A stretch of 64,000 bases of DNA from Chryseobacterium sp. Marseille-Q5410 (GCA_946892665.1 CAMPOT010000002.1:62001-126000); one strand, 5' to 3'; numbered from the stretch's first letter, positions 38,901 through 48,451 are shown. Translations and numbers: made by a program. The notes: a model not told the origin generated them from the sequence alone.

Positions 38901-39114
38901 GAAATCGTCAGTCTTATTCCGCTTAACTTTGAGGTTTATACAATAACGACGGGCTTTACCATGTTTTTTTTGTAAAGGATCATTTGGTTTTAGCGATAAT
39001 CTAGTTTATTCTGAATCTCATCAAAAATAATTTAATGAAATTCAAATTCCTCCAATCGAATTATCGCCTCTTTTTATTTTCAAAACCTTACTTTTGTGTT
39101 CATTAAAATTGTCG
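38901..39114. other. Intergenic region with rlmD promoter
   Basis: TACTTTTG at 39089-39096 is the -7 box of rlmD, 18 bases before the chosen ATG. CTTTAC and GTAAAG around 38952-38976 form a weak hairpin. No gene is seen. Confidence 0.5.
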
Positions 39115-40524
39115 ATGAGAAAGAAAAACAAAAATATCATTTTAGAAAATATCAGACTGGTTTCTGCGGGTGCAAAAGGCGTAGCAATAGGCAAAACCGA
39201 CGATGGTAAAACCGTGTTGGTTTCCGGTGCGGTTCCTGGTGATTTGGTTAATGCAAGAGTAAAAAAATCGAAATCGAAATATTTCGAAGCCGAAGCTGTG
39301 GAAATTTTGGAAGAATCTCCTTATCGTGTCGCTCCAAAGTGTGTGCATTTTGGCGTTTGTGGAGGTTGCAAATGGCAGAATCTTGCTTATGAGCAACAAC
39401 TTGTTTTCAAGCAGGACGAAGTTTATAACCATATCAAAAGAATTGGCGGCATCGAAAATTTCGAAACTTTACCAATTTTGGGAAGCGTGGATCAATATTT
39501 CTACCGCAACAAAATGGAATTTTCTTTTTCCAATGCTCGTTGGCTTACTCAATACGAAATCAGTTCCGAGGAAAACTTCGGAAACCGCGATGCATTGGGC
39601 TTTCATATTCCCGGAATGTGGAGTAAAATTCTAGACCTCAAGGAATGTTGGCTTCAGGAAGATCCATCGAATTTCATACGACTTGCCGTAAAACGATATG
39701 CCGTAGCCAACGGGTTGGAGTTTTTTGATGTAAAAGAACAAACCGGATTTTTGCGAACTTTAATGATGAGGCAAAATTCGAAAGGGGAATGGATGGTGTT
39801 GTTCCAACTTTTCCGTGAGGAAACTGAAAACCGCGAGAAATTATTTGATTTTTTACTTTCAGAATTTCCGCAGATCAAAACGTTGGTTTACTGCATCAAT
39901 TCAAAACAAAATGATTCTATTTACGATCAAAATGTTGAAACCTATTTTGGCGATGGCTTTTTGATGGAAGAAATGGATGGTTTGAAATTTAAAATCGGAC
40001 CGAAATCCTTCTTCCAAACCAATTATAAACAAGCATTAGAATTATATAGAAAAACCCTCGAATTTGCTGATTTGAAAGGCGATGAGGTGGTTTACGATTT
40101 ATACACCGGTACAGGAACGATTGCGCAGTATGTTGCCAGAAATGCCAAACAGGTCATTGGTATCGAATCTGTTCAGGAAGCGATCAATGCAGCGAAAGAA
40201 CACGCAGAACTGAATGGTTTGTCAAATTGCACGTTTTATTGTGGTGACATGAAAGACATTTTCAATGATGAATTTTTGGCAAATCACCCGAAAGCTGATG
40301 TTTTAATTACTGATCCTCCGCGCGATGGAATGCATCAAAAAGTGGTGGAGCAAATCCTGAAATTAGCTCCTGAAAAGATCGTTTATGTAAGTTGTAATTC
40401 GGCTACACAAGCGAGAGATTTAGCTTTAATGAAGGATCAATATCGATTGGTGAAAATATTGCCGGTTGATATGTTCCCACAAACGCATCATGTTGAAAAT
40501 ATTGCACTTTTAGTAAAAATTTAA
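39115..40524 (+). CDS. rlmD: 23S rRNA (uracil-5-)-methyltransferase RlmD/RumA family
   Basis: 469 residues from the ATG at 39115; an upstream in-frame start at 39094 falls inside the promoter. A TRAM domain comes first, then PKCVHFGVCGGCKWQNLAYEQQ with the Fe-S cysteines, and a SAM methyltransferase domain with YDLYTGTGTIAQYVA, TDPPRDGMHQKVV and the catalytic Cys in YVSCNSATQARDL. The exact target (U1939, U747 or a tRNA uracil) cannot be read from sequence alone. Its TAA overlaps the ATG of the next gene. Confidence 0.92.
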   Translation: MRKKNKNIILENIRLVSAGAKGVAIGKTDDGKTVLVSGAVPGDLVNARVKKSKSKYFEAEAVEILEESPYRVAPKCVHFGVCGGCKWQNLAYEQQLVFKQDEVYNHIKRIGGIENFETLPILGSVDQYFYRNKMEFSFSNARWLTQYEISSEENFGNRDALGFHIPGMWSKILDLKECWLQEDPSNFIRLAVKRYAVANGLEFFDVKEQTGFLRTLMMRQNSKGEWMVLFQLFREETENREKLFDFLLSEFPQIKTLVYCINSKQNDSIYDQNVETYFGDGFLMEEMDGLKFKIGPKSFFQTNYKQALELYRKTLEFADLKGDEVVYDLYTGTGTIAQYVARNAKQVIGIESVQEAINAAKEHAELNGLSNCTFYCGDMKDIFNDEFLANHPKADVLITDPPRDGMHQKVVEQILKLAPEKIVYVSCNSATQARDLALMKDQYRLVKILPVDMFPQTHHVENIALLVKI

Positions 40525-41006
40525 TGATGAAATTTCTGAAAATTTTCCTGATTTCTCTCTTTTTATTTTCCCTTTTTTCCTGCGGAAGCGATGATGATAT
40601 TTGCTTAAGCGGCGAGGCAACACCGAGAATGAAACTTAAATTCAAAACAAAAGCCACCGGAAAACTCAAAACAATGGATTCGATTTTTGTAAATGTAGAT
40701 TACGGAAACGGTCCGGTTTCGGTGGTTGCATCAAAAACGAAAACCGATTCGGTTTTTATTCCTTTAAGAGTTGATGATGCGCTTTTCACTAAAATTTATG
40801 TCGGTTTATCGAAAGCTGCAGTAAATTCTGAAGTGAAAGTGAATTATACCACGAAATCAGAATATGTTTCCCCGGCTTGCGGAATCAAGCAAAATTATGA
40901 AAATGTAACCGCTGTTTTGGAGGTACCCAATCCTGTCTTAGAAGTCGAACAAAATCAAACTCAAATTACAGATGAATCCAAGACTCATTTTTTCCTTCTT
41001 TTTTAA
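40524..41006 (+). CDS. DUF6452-like lipoprotein
   Basis: 160 residues, signal peptide MMKFLKIFLISLFLFSLFSCGSDDD with lipobox LFSC, then a beta-rich domain containing ICLSGEATPRMKLKF and SPACGIKQNYENVTAVL. This pattern fits a flavobacterial family of unknown function (DUF6452). It is coupled to rlmD by a TAATG overlap and overlaps the next gene by 35 bases, so the three form one unit. Confidence 0.75.
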   Translation: MMKFLKIFLISLFLFSLFSCGSDDDICLSGEATPRMKLKFKTKATGKLKTMDSIFVNVDYGNGPVSVVASKTKTDSVFIPLRVDDALFTKIYVGLSKAAVNSEVKVNYTTKSEYVSPACGIKQNYENVTAVLEVPNPVLEVEQNQTQITDESKTHFFLLF

Positions 41007-41631
41007 CTTTATATTCCTGATATCTTTTGCGCAAAAGCAACAAGATTCACTCAAAACAAAATGGAAATACGAACCTAATTTTATGGTTGGATTTGATGTT
41101 TTGAATGCGGGAATAGGCGTTTTTTCGGATCGAAAACTTTTTCAGGGATTTGTATCATCTCGAATCAGTAAAAATATTCACGCCGTAGCAGATGTAGGTT
41201 TTGAAAAAAATATTTACCAAAAAAATGGTTATGATGCCTCTGTCGATGGACCTTTTTTGAAATTAGGTGCTTTTTATATGTTGGCGAATGATAAAGAAAA
41301 CTCATTGAACGGATTCTACGCAGGCGGAAAATTGGCGGGTTCATTTTACAACCAGGAATACAAAGCGGTTCCTGTTCGAGGTTATGGCGGAAGTGAAACT
41401 TCGGTGGCTTTTCCTGCATCATCTCAAAGTTCGTATTGGATCGAAGCAACGGTTGGCGGACGCGTACAATTGTTTGAATCACCTTTTTATATCGATGTTA
41501 CCGCACAACCAAGATATCTGTTATTTTCTACCACGCAAGACGATATAAAACCGATGATCGTTCCGGGTTTCGGCAAAAGTTCCGCTAAATTCAATCTTGG
41601 ATTTTCTTGGAATATCAATTATTACTTCTAA
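40972..41631 (+). CDS. DUF6048-like outer membrane protein
   Basis: 219 residues: signal peptide MNPRLIFSFFFNFIFLISFAQ, then alternating beta strands with aromatic ends and a C-terminal FNLGFSWNINYYF, typical of an eight-strand-size outer membrane barrel. The flavobacterial family DUF6048 usually follows the DUF6452 gene, as here. Function unknown. It overlaps the preceding gene by 35 bases. Confidence 0.75.
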   Translation: MNPRLIFSFFFNFIFLISFAQKQQDSLKTKWKYEPNFMVGFDVLNAGIGVFSDRKLFQGFVSSRISKNIHAVADVGFEKNIYQKNGYDASVDGPFLKLGAFYMLANDKENSLNGFYAGGKLAGSFYNQEYKAVPVRGYGGSETSVAFPASSQSSYWIEATVGGRVQLFESPFYIDVTAQPRYLLFSTTQDDIKPMIVPGFGKSSAKFNLGFSWNINYYF

Positions 41632-41659
41632 GCAATAAAAATACTGTGTAATAAATAAT

Positions 41660-41690
41660 ATACTCGTAATTTTTTACGGGTATTTTTATT
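41660..41690 (+). terminator. Terminator after the rlmD unit
   Basis: ATACTCGTAA and TTACGGGTAT pair with one wobble, followed by TTTTTAT. Confidence 0.75.
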
Positions 41691-41825
41691 TATAAACTCT
41701 TAATTTTCAAAATTCAATTATGATTATTTTATTTTATTATAATTAATATTTCATTAATGATAATTAAACGATTATTTTATTATCGAAAATTTCCGTAAAA
41801 TACCGAATTATTGCAATCTTTTATT

Positions 41826-41855
41826 TTGGCAATCGGGAAAAAAAAATTACATTTG
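41826..41855 (+). promoter_or_regulatory. Promoter of the T9SS metalloprotease gene
   Basis: TTG at 41826-41828, 19-nt spacer, TACATTTG at 41848-41855: the same spacing and -7 box as the rplC promoter. The ATG is 30 bases downstream. Confidence 0.75.
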
Positions 41856-41885
41856 AGAAAAATTATTTTAAAATTAATTAAACTT

Positions 41886-44852
41886 ATGAAGAGAATTTTT
41901 ACTTCTTTACTTTGTGGTTTGATGTCAACAGCTGCACTTGCACAGTGGAGCCCAACATCTATGCACGGTGAGAAAATCAGAGCGACGTCTAACGTCACGA
42001 GTTACTATTCATTAGATCTTAATGCGATTAGATCTACACTGGCAAATGCTCAGGAAACAGGAAAAAATGCAAAACCTGTAGAAATTAAATTGCCAACCCT
42101 AAACGGGAAAATTGAAAGATTTGCTGTTTACAGTGCGCCAGTAGTGGTAAAATCCATTGCTGATCGTCATCAATTGGGTTCTTATGTGGGAGTTGGGATC
42201 GATGATCCTACTGCTTACGTAAGATTCAGTGTGGCACCAAACGATTTCCAGTCGATGATGCTGAGAAATGGGGTATATGAGTTTATCGAACCTCAGAATA
42301 AAGAAAAAAATGTTTATGGTGTTCACCCGAAAACCAGTAAAGCCGATGCTGACAAAGCTTTTGTTTGCTCGACAAGTGAAGCTCCGTTAACAAAGCAGCA
42401 GATCGACAAGTTATACATGTCTGGTAAAACATTTACCAATAATCCATCGGATTTCAACAAATCTTCTGACCAAAAATACAGAACAATGCGTCTTGCTATG
42501 TCTGTAACTGGTGAGTATACCCAGTATTTTGGCGGAACAGTTCCTAAAGCGTTAGTGCAGATTAATGCAACATTAACCCGTTGTAATTTCGTGTTCGAGA
42601 AGGATTTTGCTCTTCATTTAATTTTACAGGACTTCCCACAATTAATTTATACAGATCCTGCAACAGACCCTTATTCTATTGCTTCGGTCGGTACGGCCAG
42701 TTCAAACACTAATAATTTGCTGGGTTGGAATTTACAACTTCAAAATACTTTGTCTACCACAATTGGTAGCGCTGCATATGACATAGGTCACTTATTTGGC
42801 GCCTCCGGTGGCGGAGGTAATGCTGGATGTATTGGATGCGTTTGTGTTCCACCCACTGGTGAAACGGCTTCGAATTTAAATAAAGGAAAGGGATCCGCAT
42901 TTACTTCACCTGCGGATGGAATTCCAATGGGTGATAACTTTGATATCGATTATGTTGCTCACGAAATCGGTCACCAGTTAGGAGCTAACCACACTTTCTC
43001 TATGAGTCTTGAGGGTACTGGAGCTAATCAAGAACCTGGTTCTGGATCAACTGTTATGGGTTATGCTGGAATTACGGGTGCTACTGATGTTCAGGCTCAC
43101 TCCGATGCATATTTCCACTATTACAGTATCTTCCAAGTTCAGAATAATTTGGCAAGTAAAACTTGTGATATTGAAACTGCCGTAGCAAATACTCCGCCAG
43201 TAATTACTGCAATGCCGGATGTTACGATTCCTAAAGGAACTGCTTTTGTTTTGACAGCACAAGCTACCGATGCGGAAGGTGATCCATTGACTTATACTTG
43301 GGAGCAGGTTGACAATGCGACTTCAACTACTACGATCGCCAACCTTGGTACTTTAACCAACGGACCATCTTTCAGATCTTGGACTCCAACAGCAAGCCCG
43401 ACAAGATATTTCCCTAAATTAAGTACAGTATTGGCTGGAAGCCTAAAGAATAATGCTGATTGGGAAGCAGTTTCTACCGTAGCTAGAACTTCAAACTTTA
43501 GAGTAACGGTAAGAGATAATAAGGCAGATGTAGCGCAGCAACAAACTCAAAGTGCAAACCAGAAAGTTACTGTTCATGCTAATGGACCTTTCAAAATTAC
43601 TTCTACTAAGGTTTACAACAACGCTGCTGGTCCTTTCACTTGGGATGTTGTAGGAACTAATGCGGCTCCTTTCAACGTTGCAAACGTAAAAATCGATTAT
43701 ACTAATGATAACGGTGTTACTTGGAATGTTTTGGCAGCTTCTACACCAAACGATGGTACTGAAGATTTCAGCTTCTCTTCTTTTGCAACCAACACTGCTC
43801 TGAAAATCAGAGTTTCTGCAATTGGTAACGTGTTCTATGCAATTGCTCCGGTTACAGTTTCTGCGATCGTACCATGCGATGGAACTGCTCCTGCTGGACT
43901 TGCCGTTTCCGGAATTACAATCGCGGCTGCCAACTTGAGCTGGGATCCTATCGCAAATGCTACTTATATCCTACGATACAAGAAAGCTGCTGATGCTGCT
44001 TGGACTGAAGTTCCTGTAAGCACAAATACATATACAATCACTGGATTAGATGAAGCTACAGCTTACAATGTACAAGTTGCTTCTGTTTGTTCAGGTACAA
44101 CTGGAACTTATTCTGCTGCTGTTAATTTTACAACTAGTTCGTTCGCTTATTGTACACTTAGTTCTACTAATTCTACCGATGAGTATATTTCTAATGTGAA
44201 AATCACTGCAGATGGTGCTGCTGGAGTAAACAGTACATCTGGCGCTTCTAATTATACAAACTATTCAACTGATCCTACAAGATTAGTTTCATTAAAACAA
44301 GGAAGTACAAATAACGTGATCTCGGTTTCTAAAGCTTGGAGCGGTACTCAATATAACGAAGCCGTTACTGCTTGGATCGATTTCGATAGAAGTGGTACTT
44401 TTGATAATGATGAAATTGTATTGTCAACTTCAGCGGACAAATTAACCCCTGTAACCGATACATTTACTGTACCTGCAGATTCTTATGCTGGTGATAAAAC
44501 AGTAGGAATGAGAGTTGCTTTAAGATTTAGCACTCCTCAAACTTCGCCTTGTGGTACTTACACTTACGGAGAGGTTGAAGATTATGCAGTAAAAATCACA
44601 GCTGATTTGGCAGTAGGTAATGCTAACGTATCTTCAGTACAGGTTTATCCTAATCCTGCAAATGATGTGTTGAATGTTTCTAAAGTTTCTAATAATGCAA
44701 TTTACAGCATCTACAATGTAGCGGGTCAAATCGTTGCTAAAGGAAAAATTGCAGATAACAAAGTACAAGTTGCTAAATTACAAGCTGGTGTTTACATCAT
44801 CTCTGTAGAAGATAACGGAAATGTAGAAAAAGTGAAATTTATTAAAAAATAA
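41886..44852 (+). CDS. Secreted reprolysin-like metalloprotease with T9SS sorting domain
   Basis: 988 residues from the ATG at 41886, which gives the signal peptide MKRIFTSLLCGLMSTAALAQ. A propeptide is followed by a metzincin-type catalytic domain with HEIGHQLGANH: His359, Glu360, His363 and His369 of the HExxHxxGxxH zinc motif. Further on come a domain with DAEGDPLTYTWEQV (cadherin/Ig-like), a fibronectin type III domain (about 670-755), a GEVED-type domain ending CGTYTYGEVEDYAVKI, and a C-terminal type A sorting domain (VYPNPANDVLNV to VKFIKK) for export by the type IX system. An extracellular protease. Confidence 0.93.
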   Translation: MKRIFTSLLCGLMSTAALAQWSPTSMHGEKIRATSNVTSYYSLDLNAIRSTLANAQETGKNAKPVEIKLPTLNGKIERFAVYSAPVVVKSIADRHQLGSYVGVGIDDPTAYVRFSVAPNDFQSMMLRNGVYEFIEPQNKEKNVYGVHPKTSKADADKAFVCSTSEAPLTKQQIDKLYMSGKTFTNNPSDFNKSSDQKYRTMRLAMSVTGEYTQYFGGTVPKALVQINATLTRCNFVFEKDFALHLILQDFPQLIYTDPATDPYSIASVGTASSNTNNLLGWNLQLQNTLSTTIGSAAYDIGHLFGASGGGGNAGCIGCVCVPPTGETASNLNKGKGSAFTSPADGIPMGDNFDIDYVAHEIGHQLGANHTFSMSLEGTGANQEPGSGSTVMGYAGITGATDVQAHSDAYFHYYSIFQVQNNLASKTCDIETAVANTPPVITAMPDVTIPKGTAFVLTAQATDAEGDPLTYTWEQVDNATSTTTIANLGTLTNGPSFRSWTPTASPTRYFPKLSTVLAGSLKNNADWEAVSTVARTSNFRVTVRDNKADVAQQQTQSANQKVTVHANGPFKITSTKVYNNAAGPFTWDVVGTNAAPFNVANVKIDYTNDNGVTWNVLAASTPNDGTEDFSFSSFATNTALKIRVSAIGNVFYAIAPVTVSAIVPCDGTAPAGLAVSGITIAAANLSWDPIANATYILRYKKAADAAWTEVPVSTNTYTITGLDEATAYNVQVASVCSGTTGTYSAAVNFTTSSFAYCTLSSTNSTDEYISNVKITADGAAGVNSTSGASNYTNYSTDPTRLVSLKQGSTNNVISVSKAWSGTQYNEAVTAWIDFDRSGTFDNDEIVLSTSADKLTPVTDTFTVPADSYAGDKTVGMRVALRFSTPQTSPCGTYTYGEVEDYAVKITADLAVGNANVSSVQVYPNPANDVLNVSKVSNNAIYSIYNVAGQIVAKGKIADNKVQVAKLQAGVYIISVEDNGNVEKVKFIKK

Positions 44853-44872
44853 AAACACGTTTCAACATTAAT

Positions 44873-44902
44873 AGATCCCCGGAATACCACCGGGGATTTT
44901 TT
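44873..44902 (+). terminator. Terminator of the metalloprotease gene
   Basis: ATCCCCGG and CCGGGGAT, a perfect GC-rich 8-bp stem with a 7-nt loop and a TTTTTT tail. Confidence 0.9.
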
Positions 44903-45077
44903 GTGCAATTATTTTTATCATTTATTTTCCAAAAATTTACAGTGAAAAAGCAGTTATATTTTCTCATCAATAATTTTAAACCAACGTTTAAGATTATTTA
45001 ACATTTGCAAAATTTATTTAACCAAACTTTAACCACTGCAAACGCTTTATTCATCATAGGAAATATAAAATTTGATT

Positions 45078-45085
45078 TACTTTTG
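45078..45085 (+). promoter_or_regulatory. -7 box very close to a start codon
   Basis: TACTTTTG ends 8 bases before the ATG at 45094, so the mRNA leader would be only a few bases long. 44903-45077 holds no gene. Confidence 0.55.
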
Positions 45086-45093
45086 CTTCCTAT

Positions 45094-45885
45094 ATGAAAC
45101 AATTTTTTCTACTTGTTGCTCTGTTTGTCTTTACACATATTCATGCCCAGTTTTTCTCCGGCGAAATTATTATCAGAGATAATTCTGTATACTATCTCAA
45201 TCAGGTTTATGTAACCAACGTTACCTCTCATAAAACAGTTTACACAGATTATTTCGGCTCTTTTAAGATTCCGGCGAAACCAGGTGATGTAATTCGTTTT
45301 ACTTCCATCGTTACCGATCGAAAAGATGTTACCGTAACCGAAGAAAATTTGCAGAATGCTAGTAACTTTGTCGAATTAAAAATCGCTTACTACGATATTC
45401 AGGAAGTGGTTATTAATAAATTTAAACCTACCGGAAACCTCAGAAAAGATGTGAGTTCGCTGAAAACCGGAGAAAAAACACTGGCGCTTCAGAAAATGAT
45501 CGGCTTGCCAGCTCCAAAAGGCGACGGAACATCTCCGCAACTTCCTGTTGCCGGTTTTTCAGGCGGTGGACTTACATTTAGTTTGGAAAGTATTTATGAC
45601 ATTCTTTCGGGAGATCGAAAAAAGAAAGAACGCTCGAACCAATATGAAAAAATGAATGTTGCTGTAGCCAACATCAGAAAATATTATGGTGACCAATATT
45701 TTACTAACCTGAAAATTCCTACCAGCTTCATTGATAATTTCTTGCAGTTTGTTTATACTTCTGAAGCTTTATTTCCTCTTATTAAAGATAATAATTACGA
45801 AGCAGTTTCCGTTTTTATAGAAAAGTACTTGCCGATTTATCAACGGCGACTTCGAAATTCACATTTAATGGATAACTTAGAATGA
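45094..45885 (+). CDS. Carboxypeptidase-like regulatory domain protein
   Basis: 263 residues. Signal peptide MKQFFLLVALFVFTHIHAQ, then a beta-sandwich region (SGEIIIRDNSVYYLNQVYVTNVTSHKTVYTDYFGSFKIPAKPGDVIRFT) of the CarboxypepD_reg-like type found at the front of TonB-dependent receptors and in stand-alone flavobacterial proteins. The C-terminal half is helical with no known motif. Presumably periplasmic or outer-membrane associated. Function unknown. Confidence 0.75.
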   Translation: MKQFFLLVALFVFTHIHAQFFSGEIIIRDNSVYYLNQVYVTNVTSHKTVYTDYFGSFKIPAKPGDVIRFTSIVTDRKDVTVTEENLQNASNFVELKIAYYDIQEVVINKFKPTGNLRKDVSSLKTGEKTLALQKMIGLPAPKGDGTSPQLPVAGFSGGGLTFSLESIYDILSGDRKKKERSNQYEKMNVAVANIRKYYGDQYFTNLKIPTSFIDNFLQFVYTSEALFPLIKDNNYEAVSVFIEKYLPIYQRRLRNSHLMDNLE

Positions 45886-45923
45886 TTTCTGAATTACATT
45901 AAAGCCAATTTATAATTTTTAAA

Positions 45924-45931
45924 TAAATTTG
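45924..45931 (+). promoter_or_regulatory. -7 box before the first DUF6759 gene
   Basis: TAAATTTG followed by CAC, 36 bases before the ATG at 45968. It excludes the longer in-frame start at 45929. Confidence 0.6.
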
Positions 45932-45967
45932 CACAAAATTTTTAAGCTAAACTTATTATCAATAAAA

Positions 45968-46732
45968 ATGTATTTTTTTAAAAATATACTCCTTTCTTTC
46001 GTACTTACTTCGGCAATTTTCTCCGCACAGCAAAAAGGCAAAGATTATTCTCATATCCTCAGAAGTAATAATATTTATGAAATAGATGCATACCTCAAAA
46101 TTGCACATCCGGATGAGCCCAAAAGATCGGTCTTAAAACCAAGACTCATGCAATTGCTGAAAGATTATATCAAGAATGCGCATCCAACAGATCAGCGTGT
46201 CAAAGATTTTCAGGAAAAACTTGCAATCCTGCGCAGAAAGCCTTCTACAAATATTGGTTTTGATGAAATGAATGAAACCATTCGCCAAAAGCAGATTGCT
46301 TATTACAAAGAACGATTAGCATCAACAAGCCAGTCAAAAACACCTGTTCCACATCCTCAAGCGTCTTCCAATGTAGCGATAGCTTATGAAAATCCAGAAG
46401 AAGAAGAATTTAAAATGCTGATGTCCACTAATCCAATCGAGCATAAAAATAATACGGTGAAAATCCTAAATTCGCTATTTGACAACAACCCAAACAGCAC
46501 GGAAAGTATTGTAATGATTGAAAACAGATCGGATTGTAATATCATTATGCGAATGGAGGGAGTGGGTTTTACCAAGTTTCGTTTACCAATCCCTGCACAA
46601 TCGGATAATACGATTGTGGTACCCAAAGGTGATTATCTTTTTTCGAGTTTACTTTGTGGTGCACAGTATGCATCGCAAAAAACAGTGAACAAGGCCATCA
46701 TCGTAGAATTGGGTGATTCTAAAGTTCATTGA
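45968..46732 (+). CDS. DUF6759 domain protein, long form
   Basis: 254 residues from the ATG at 45968. Signal peptide MYFFKNILLSFVLTSAIFSAQQ. The first 140 residues are charged and helical (KIAHPDEPKRSVLKPRLMQLLKDYIKNAHP). The last 70 form a small domain, IENRSDCNIIMRMEG ... FRLPIPAQSD ... VPKGDYLFSSLLCGAQYASQK, clearly homologous to the protein encoded at 60525-60965. The two conserved Cys could form a disulfide. Function unknown. Confidence 0.75.
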   Translation: MYFFKNILLSFVLTSAIFSAQQKGKDYSHILRSNNIYEIDAYLKIAHPDEPKRSVLKPRLMQLLKDYIKNAHPTDQRVKDFQEKLAILRRKPSTNIGFDEMNETIRQKQIAYYKERLASTSQSKTPVPHPQASSNVAIAYENPEEEEFKMLMSTNPIEHKNNTVKILNSLFDNNPNSTESIVMIENRSDCNIIMRMEGVGFTKFRLPIPAQSDNTIVVPKGDYLFSSLLCGAQYASQKTVNKAIIVELGDSKVH

Positions 46733-46774
46733 TTTAAATTTGTTTAAAAAGGCTTTAAAGTCTATATTTTTGGT

Positions 46775-46782
46775 TATTTTTG
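46775..46782 (+). promoter_or_regulatory. -7 box of trmB promoter
   Basis: TATTTTTG followed by CAC, 17 bases before the trmB ATG. Confidence 0.6.
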
Positions 46783-46799
46783 CACGATTTTAATAAGAA

Positions 46800-47477
46800 A
46801 TGGGTAAAAATAAACTGGCAAGATTTGCCGAAAACAAAATACTTCCAAATGTATTTCAGCCGACAAGAGAAGAGGCGCTCAACAATTATCCTTTAAAAGG
46901 AAAATGGAGATCCGAGGTTTTCAAAAATGAGAATCCGATCGTCCTGGAGCTCGGTTGCGGAAAAGGGGAATATTCCGTGGGACTGGCAAAGTCTTTTCCT
47001 GAAAAAAATTTCATCGGAATTGATATCAAAGGTGCTAGATTTTGGTTCGGTGCCAAAGAAGCTCACGAGAAAAACTTCAACAATGTTGCTTTTTTGAGAA
47101 CGCAAATCGAATTGGTCGATTGTTTTTTTGACCAAGATGAGGTTGATGAGATCTGGATTACCTTCCCGGATCCACAGATTAAATACCGCAGAACCAAACA
47201 CCGAATGACGCACCCCGATTTTCTGGATCGTTACAGGAAAATTTTAAAGAAAGACGGTATTATTCATCTGAAAACCGATTCGGAATTTCTTCATGGTTAT
47301 ACTTTAGGATTGCTTCAGGGGCAAGGTCACGAAATTATTTCTGCACATCACGATATTTATGGAGCACCGGAATACGAACCGGGAACGCCGCTTCTAAGAG
47401 AAATAAAGACCTATTACGAGGGATTATTTTCCGCAAAAGGGAAAACTATTACTTATATTAAATTTAGAATTAAGTAA
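46800..47477 (+). CDS. trmB: tRNA (guanine-N7-)-methyltransferase
   Basis: 225 residues. SAM-binding VLELGCGKGEYSVGLAKSFP and FIGIDIKGARFWFGAKEA, then WITFPDPQIKYRRTKHRMTHPDFLDRY, the TrmB signature. It methylates G46 of the tRNA variable loop. It is convergent with rpsB; the two share a terminator. Confidence 0.96.
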   Translation: MGKNKLARFAENKILPNVFQPTREEALNNYPLKGKWRSEVFKNENPIVLELGCGKGEYSVGLAKSFPEKNFIGIDIKGARFWFGAKEAHEKNFNNVAFLRTQIELVDCFFDQDEVDEIWITFPDPQIKYRRTKHRMTHPDFLDRYRKILKKDGIIHLKTDSEFLHGYTLGLLQGQGHEIISAHHDIYGAPEYEPGTPLLREIKTYYEGLFSAKGKTITYIKFRIK

Positions 47478-47527
47478 CTGTTTTTATTTCGATTCAAATT
47501 ATTAAATCATTTTCATTGATACACAAA

Positions 47528-47558
47528 AAAAAGCTCAGAAATTAATCTGAGCTTTTCT
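47528..47558. terminator. Bidirectional terminator between trmB and rpsB
   Basis: AAAAGCTCAGA and TCTGAGCTTTT form an 11-bp stem; there are A runs on the left and T on the right, so it works in both directions. Confidence 0.9.
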
Positions 47559-47576
47559 TGTATTGAAGATAAAATC

Positions 47577-48344
47577 TTATTCTGCAGCAGTATCGAAATC
47601 TGCATCTGCATCAGCAGATACTTTTTCTCCTTCTTCTTTAGATTTTTCTTTATCAGCTTTTCTTTGAGACAATCCGTCTTTGATAGATGATGAAACTACG
47701 CTCAAGATCATATCGATAGATTTAGAAGCATCATCGTTTCCTGGGATTACGAAATCTACTTTTCTTGGATCTGAGTTCGTATCAACGATAGCGAATACAG
47801 GGATACCCAATTTTTTAGCTTCAGTTACCGCGATGTGTTCTTTCATAATATCAACTACGAATAGTGCCGATGGAAGCCGAACCATGTCAGAAATAGAACC
47901 TAAGTTTTTCTCAAGGTTAGCTCTTTGACGATCTACCTGAAGTCTTTCTTTTTTAGATAAAGTTTCGAAAGTTCCATCTTTCTTCATTTTATCGATATGG
48001 TTCATTTTCTTAACAGCCTTACGGATGGTAACAAAATTTGTTAGCATTCCACCAGGCCATCTTTCAGTGATATAAGGCATATTAAGGTCAGCTGCATATT
48101 TTGCAACAACTTCTTTCGCTTGTTTCTTTGTAGCCACGAAAAGAACTTTTTTGCCAGCAGAAGTAATTTTTTCCAAAGCGCTACAAGCTTCGTCTAATTT
48201 TACAGCTGTTTTATGTAAGTCTATAATGTGAATACCGTTTTTCTCCATAAAAATGTATGGAGCCATATTTGGATTCCACTTTCTGGTCATGTGACCGAAG
48301 TGTACACCTGCCTCTAAAAGGTCTTTAACATTTGCTTTTGCCAT
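47577..48344 (-). CDS. rpsB: 30S ribosomal protein S2
   Basis: 255 residues. KDLLEAGVHFGHMTRKWNPNMAPYIFMEKNGIHIIDLHKT and the ERWPGGMLTNFVTIRKAV region are typical, as is PVFAIVDTNSDPRKVDFVIPGNDDASKSI. S2 joins the 30S late with S1. The C-terminus is an acidic tail. tsf (EF-Ts), which usually follows rpsB, is not here: the gene is followed by a terminator and then trmB on the other strand. Confidence 0.98.
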   Translation of the reverse strand: MAKANVKDLLEAGVHFGHMTRKWNPNMAPYIFMEKNGIHIIDLHKTAVKLDEACSALEKITSAGKKVLFVATKKQAKEVVAKYAADLNMPYITERWPGGMLTNFVTIRKAVKKMNHIDKMKKDGTFETLSKKERLQVDRQRANLEKNLGSISDMVRLPSALFVVDIMKEHIAVTEAKKLGIPVFAIVDTNSDPRKVDFVIPGNDDASKSIDMILSVVSSSIKDGLSQRKADKEKSKEEGEKVSADADADFDTAAE

Positions 48345-48451
48345 GTCGCTTTTTTGTTTTTAGTTTACGTTCCGCATTTGTGCAATCAACAATTTCTTTA
48401 GATGGGAGAAATGTTTGGGTGCTAAACTAACGGGGCATTTTTTTGATTAGA

